This document shows positions 5,651 through 7,285 of a stretch of 7,285 bases of DNA, in pieces. A program made the position numbers and the translations under genes. Numbering within the stretch: the stretch's first letter is position 1; each line of letters opens with the position of its first letter. The DNA is from Bacteroidales bacterium (GTDB lineage Bacteria > Bacteroidota > Bacteroidia > Bacteroidales > SMBSF77), in the NCBI GenBank assembly GCA_021106655.1, contig JAIOTT010000229.1:1-7285 (forward strand), given 5' to 3'. The notes beneath the pieces are model-generated. The model did not search any database. It was not told the origin of the DNA and saw only the letters and a list, made by a program, of their open reading frames with translations.

Positions 5651-6601
5651 TTATCCTTTTAATAAAGGATGATAGTCTCCTTTTAAGCCCACAACTTCTG
5701 CATTTCTGATATTATATGCTATTTCAACAGAGGGTTTTGCATCATCAATTCCCCATCCCTGCCCATTTAAAATATTCTGATAACTAAGGTTATGGAGATC
5801 AGTAAACCCTCCACTAAATTCAAACTCTTCTCCCTCAATTGTCAGGGATCTGTATGTACGTTGGCCTTCATTTTTAATTTTTTCAGGTAGTGATTCATAA
5901 TCAACACTTAAAAACCATCTCACCCTTGCTTTTTCAAATTGAAGAAATCCCGCAGCTTCTTTAATATTGGATTTATGCACAATATTCTCCTTCACTTCTC
6001 CAAATATCCATGTTAACATATCAAAAAAATGTATGCCAATATTCGTTGCAACGCCACCTGACTTTGCTTCATCTCCTTTCCATGACCAAAAATACCATTT
6101 CCCTCTGCTTGTGATATATGTAAGATCAATATCATAAATTTTGTCTTTGGGTCCATTGGAAATTTGTTCTCTGAGTTTAATAATAGCAGGATGATATCTT
6201 AGCTGCAAAATGTTATATGTCTTTTTTCCTGTCTCTATTTCAATTTGTTTCAGTGCATCAATATTCCAGGGGTTGAGAACAATAGGTTTTTCACAAATAG
6301 CATTTGCTTCATTTCTTAATGCAAGTCGGATGTGTGAGTCATGAAGATAGTTTGGCGAGCAAATGCTTACAAAATCAATTTTCCTGTCCTCACTGCTTTT
6401 ACGTTTGTATAAATAGCGGTCGAATCTCTCCGGCTCAAGGAAAAAGTCGGCATTGGGAAAATAACTATCTATAACCCCAAGGCAATCAAATTTATCCAGG
6501 ACAGCAACAAGATTACAATTTATTTCTTTAATTGCTTTCATATGCCTTGGAGCAATATATCCTGCAGCACCGATAATAGCAAAATTACATCTCTCTTTCA
6601 T
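5651..6601 (-). CDS. wbpB: WbpB/WlbA-like Gfo/Idh/MocA oxidoreductase (UDP-GlcNAcA 3-dehydrogenase)
   Basis: The product resembles WbpB/WlbA, which oxidises C3 of UDP-GlcNAc uronate to a 3-keto sugar ready for transamination. Numbering here is from a GTG at 6637. The N-terminal Rossmann motif is IIGAAGYIAPRHMKAI (Gly23, Gly26). SICSPNYLH is near 91-99, and CEKP at 115-118 carries the active-site Lys117. LRYHP is near 146-150, and GGVATNIGIHFFDML has His203 and Asp206. The segments APRHMKAI and GGVATNIGIHFFD are distinctive of the WbpB branch. The ATG at 6601 is preferred as start: it gives 316 aa beginning MKERCNFAIIG, close to the length and N-terminus I recall for WbpB homologues. The upstream GTG at 6637 would add 12 residues (MSEFSQKNKNIK) unlike the fold. 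It lies 36 bp after the acetyltransferase gene. WbpB activity normally depends on the partner aminotransferase WbpE, which is not in the window. Confidence 0.88.
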   Translation of the reverse strand: MKERCNFAIIGAAGYIAPRHMKAIKEINCNLVAVLDKFDCLGVIDSYFPNADFFLEPERFDRYLYKRKSSEDRKIDFVSICSPNYLHDSHIRLALRNEANAICEKPIVLNPWNIDALKQIEIETGKKTYNILQLRYHPAIIKLREQISNGPKDKIYDIDLTYITSRGKWYFWSWKGDEAKSGGVATNIGIHFFDMLTWIFGEVKENIVHKSNIKEAAGFLQFEKARVRWFLSVDYESLPEKIKNEGQRTYRSLTIEGEEFEFSGGFTDLHNLSYQNILNGQGWGIDDAKPSVEIAYNIRNAEVVGLKGDYHPLLKG

Positions 6602-6637
6602 TTTAATATTTTTGTTCTTCTGTGAAAATTCAGACAC

Positions 6638-7219
6638 CTATTTAATTACTTTCCTGACTATATTATTCTCCAGGAGATATTTCTCATTACTTTCCGGACA
6701 AAGAGCTATGCCATTTTTATCAAAATCCAAGCGGTGTCCGTATTCACTCATCCAGCCAAGTTGCCTTGCAGGATTACCGACAACTAAGGCATAGGCAGCA
6801 ACCGCTTTAACAACAACCGCCCCGGCTCCAATAAATGCAAACTTCCCAATATCATTCCCACATACAATGGTTGCATTTGCACCAATGGATGCACCCTTTT
6901 TTACCAGTGTCTTTTCATACATACCTTTTCTCACAACCTTGCTACGTGGATTGGTAATATTGGTAAACACCATTGAAGGGCCCAGAAAGACATCATCTTC
7001 ACAAATAACCCCAGTATAAATAGATACATTATTTTGTATCTTGACATTTTTGCCCAAAATTACATCAGGCGAAACCACAACATTCTGACCTATATTACAA
7101 TTTTCACCAATCTCACAATTCGACATAATATGTGAGAAATGCCAGATCTTTGTGCCCTTCCCTATCTTGCATCCTTCATCAACTACTGCTGTTTCGTGTG
7201 CGAAAAATTCTTTTTCCAT
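6638..7219 (-). CDS. wbpD: WbpD/WlbB-like left-handed beta-helix N-acetyltransferase
   Basis: WbpD-type enzymes transfer acetyl from acetyl-CoA to the 3-amino group of UDP-2-acetamido-3-amino-uronate, yielding the 2,3-diacetamido sugar. The 193-residue protein is the usual size. Hexapeptide repeats spaced by six run through most of it: IGKGTKIWHFSHI, IGENCNIGQNVVV, ILGKNVKIQNNVSI, and again GASIGANATIVCG to FAFIGAGAVV. The loop MVFTNITNPRSK (83-94) and the tail YALVVGNPARQLGWMSEYG (143-161) are characteristic of this acetyltransferase group. Beyond residue 165 a short CPESNEKYLLEN tail follows, also usual for the group. The stretch KAVAAYAL at 138-145 replaces the common KDVPAYAL. The ATG at 7219 places the first conserved segment (AHETAVVDEG) at residue 7. 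It is the first cluster gene in the window; the aminotransferase that makes its substrate is expected further upstream. Confidence 0.9.
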   Translation of the reverse strand: MEKEFFAHETAVVDEGCKIGKGTKIWHFSHIMSNCEIGENCNIGQNVVVSPDVILGKNVKIQNNVSIYTGVICEDDVFLGPSMVFTNITNPRSKVVRKGMYEKTLVKKGASIGANATIVCGNDIGKFAFIGAGAVVVKAVAAYALVVGNPARQLGWMSEYGHRLDFDKNGIALCPESNEKYLLENNIVRKVIK

Positions 7220-7221
7220 TC

Positions 7222-7263
7222 TTTAGTATTGAGTATTTAGTATCAAGTAATGAGTATCAAGAC
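7222..7263. repeat. Degenerate 7-bp tandem repeat, TTTAGTA/TCAAGTA type, 6 units
   Basis: Immediately upstream of the wbpD start codon the sequence repeats with a 7-bp period: TTTAGTA, TTGAGTA, TTTAGTA, TCAAGTA, ATGAGTA and TCAAGAC. AGTA ends the first five units at exact 7-bp spacing. The tract ends two bases from the ATG, so on the transcript it supplies the whole ribosome-binding region. The remaining bases to the window edge (7264-7285) are AT-rich with no recognisable gene end. Confidence 0.7.
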
Positions 7264-7285
7264 TCTTATTATTTATTTCATATTA

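Noticed and set aside
6612..6794. 60-codon + strand frame across the wbpB-wbpD junction
   Set aside because: Overlaps the conserved 3' end of wbpD in antisense; nothing supports expression.

Overview
The window looks like chromosomal DNA from a member of the Bacteroidota. The DNA is AT-rich. The start codons I inspected follow A/T-rich leaders without clear Shine-Dalgarno motifs. One intergenic site matches the Bacteroidota -7 promoter consensus TAnnTTTG. Several gaps hold degenerate short tandem repeats, mostly with a 7-bp period. The proteins also resemble Bacteroidota homologues as I remember them. No database search was possible, so genus-level placement is not attempted.

Layout: The left end is housekeeping on the + strand: the C-terminal part of GTP cyclohydrolase I (folE, cut by the window edge), a 124-bp gap, then a complete fabD (malonyl-CoA:ACP transacylase). 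From about 1296 to the right edge all genes lie on the - strand and read toward fabD. They form the downstream end of a surface-polysaccharide (capsule, O-antigen or exopolysaccharide) cluster. In transcription order these are a WbpD-like N-acetyltransferase, a WbpB-like Gfo/Idh/MocA oxidoreductase, a TviB/WbpO-type UDP-HexNAc 6-dehydrogenase, galE, rmlB (rfbB) and a CpsB/YwqE-type PHP tyrosine phosphatase. fabD and the phosphatase gene converge over a 68-bp gap that can form an AT-rich hairpin. No gap exceeds 124 bp, and no tRNA, rRNA, CRISPR array or insertion sequence is visible.

How the genes work together: The first three enzymes fit the route to UDP-2,3-diacetamido-2,3-dideoxy-uronic acid, the sugar made in the Pseudomonas WbpA/B/E/D pathway. 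TviB-type dehydrogenase oxidises C6 of UDP-GlcNAc, WbpB oxidises C3 of the uronate, an aminotransferase (WbpE, not in the window) installs the 3-amino group, and WbpD acetylates it. GalE can interconvert gluco and galacto nucleotide sugars. RmlB makes dTDP-4-keto-6-deoxyglucose for a deoxysugar branch. CpsB would tune polymer length by dephosphorylating a BY-kinase. The missing partners (WbpE, RmlA/C/D, kinase, flippase, polymerase, glycosyltransferases) are expected beyond the right edge or elsewhere in the genome.

No wholly new system is evident. The most unusual feature is that five intergenic gaps hold degenerate tandem repeats with different unit sequences and unit lengths of 6, 7 or 9 bp. 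One abuts the start codon of the phosphatase gene and another lies just upstream of a candidate galE promoter.
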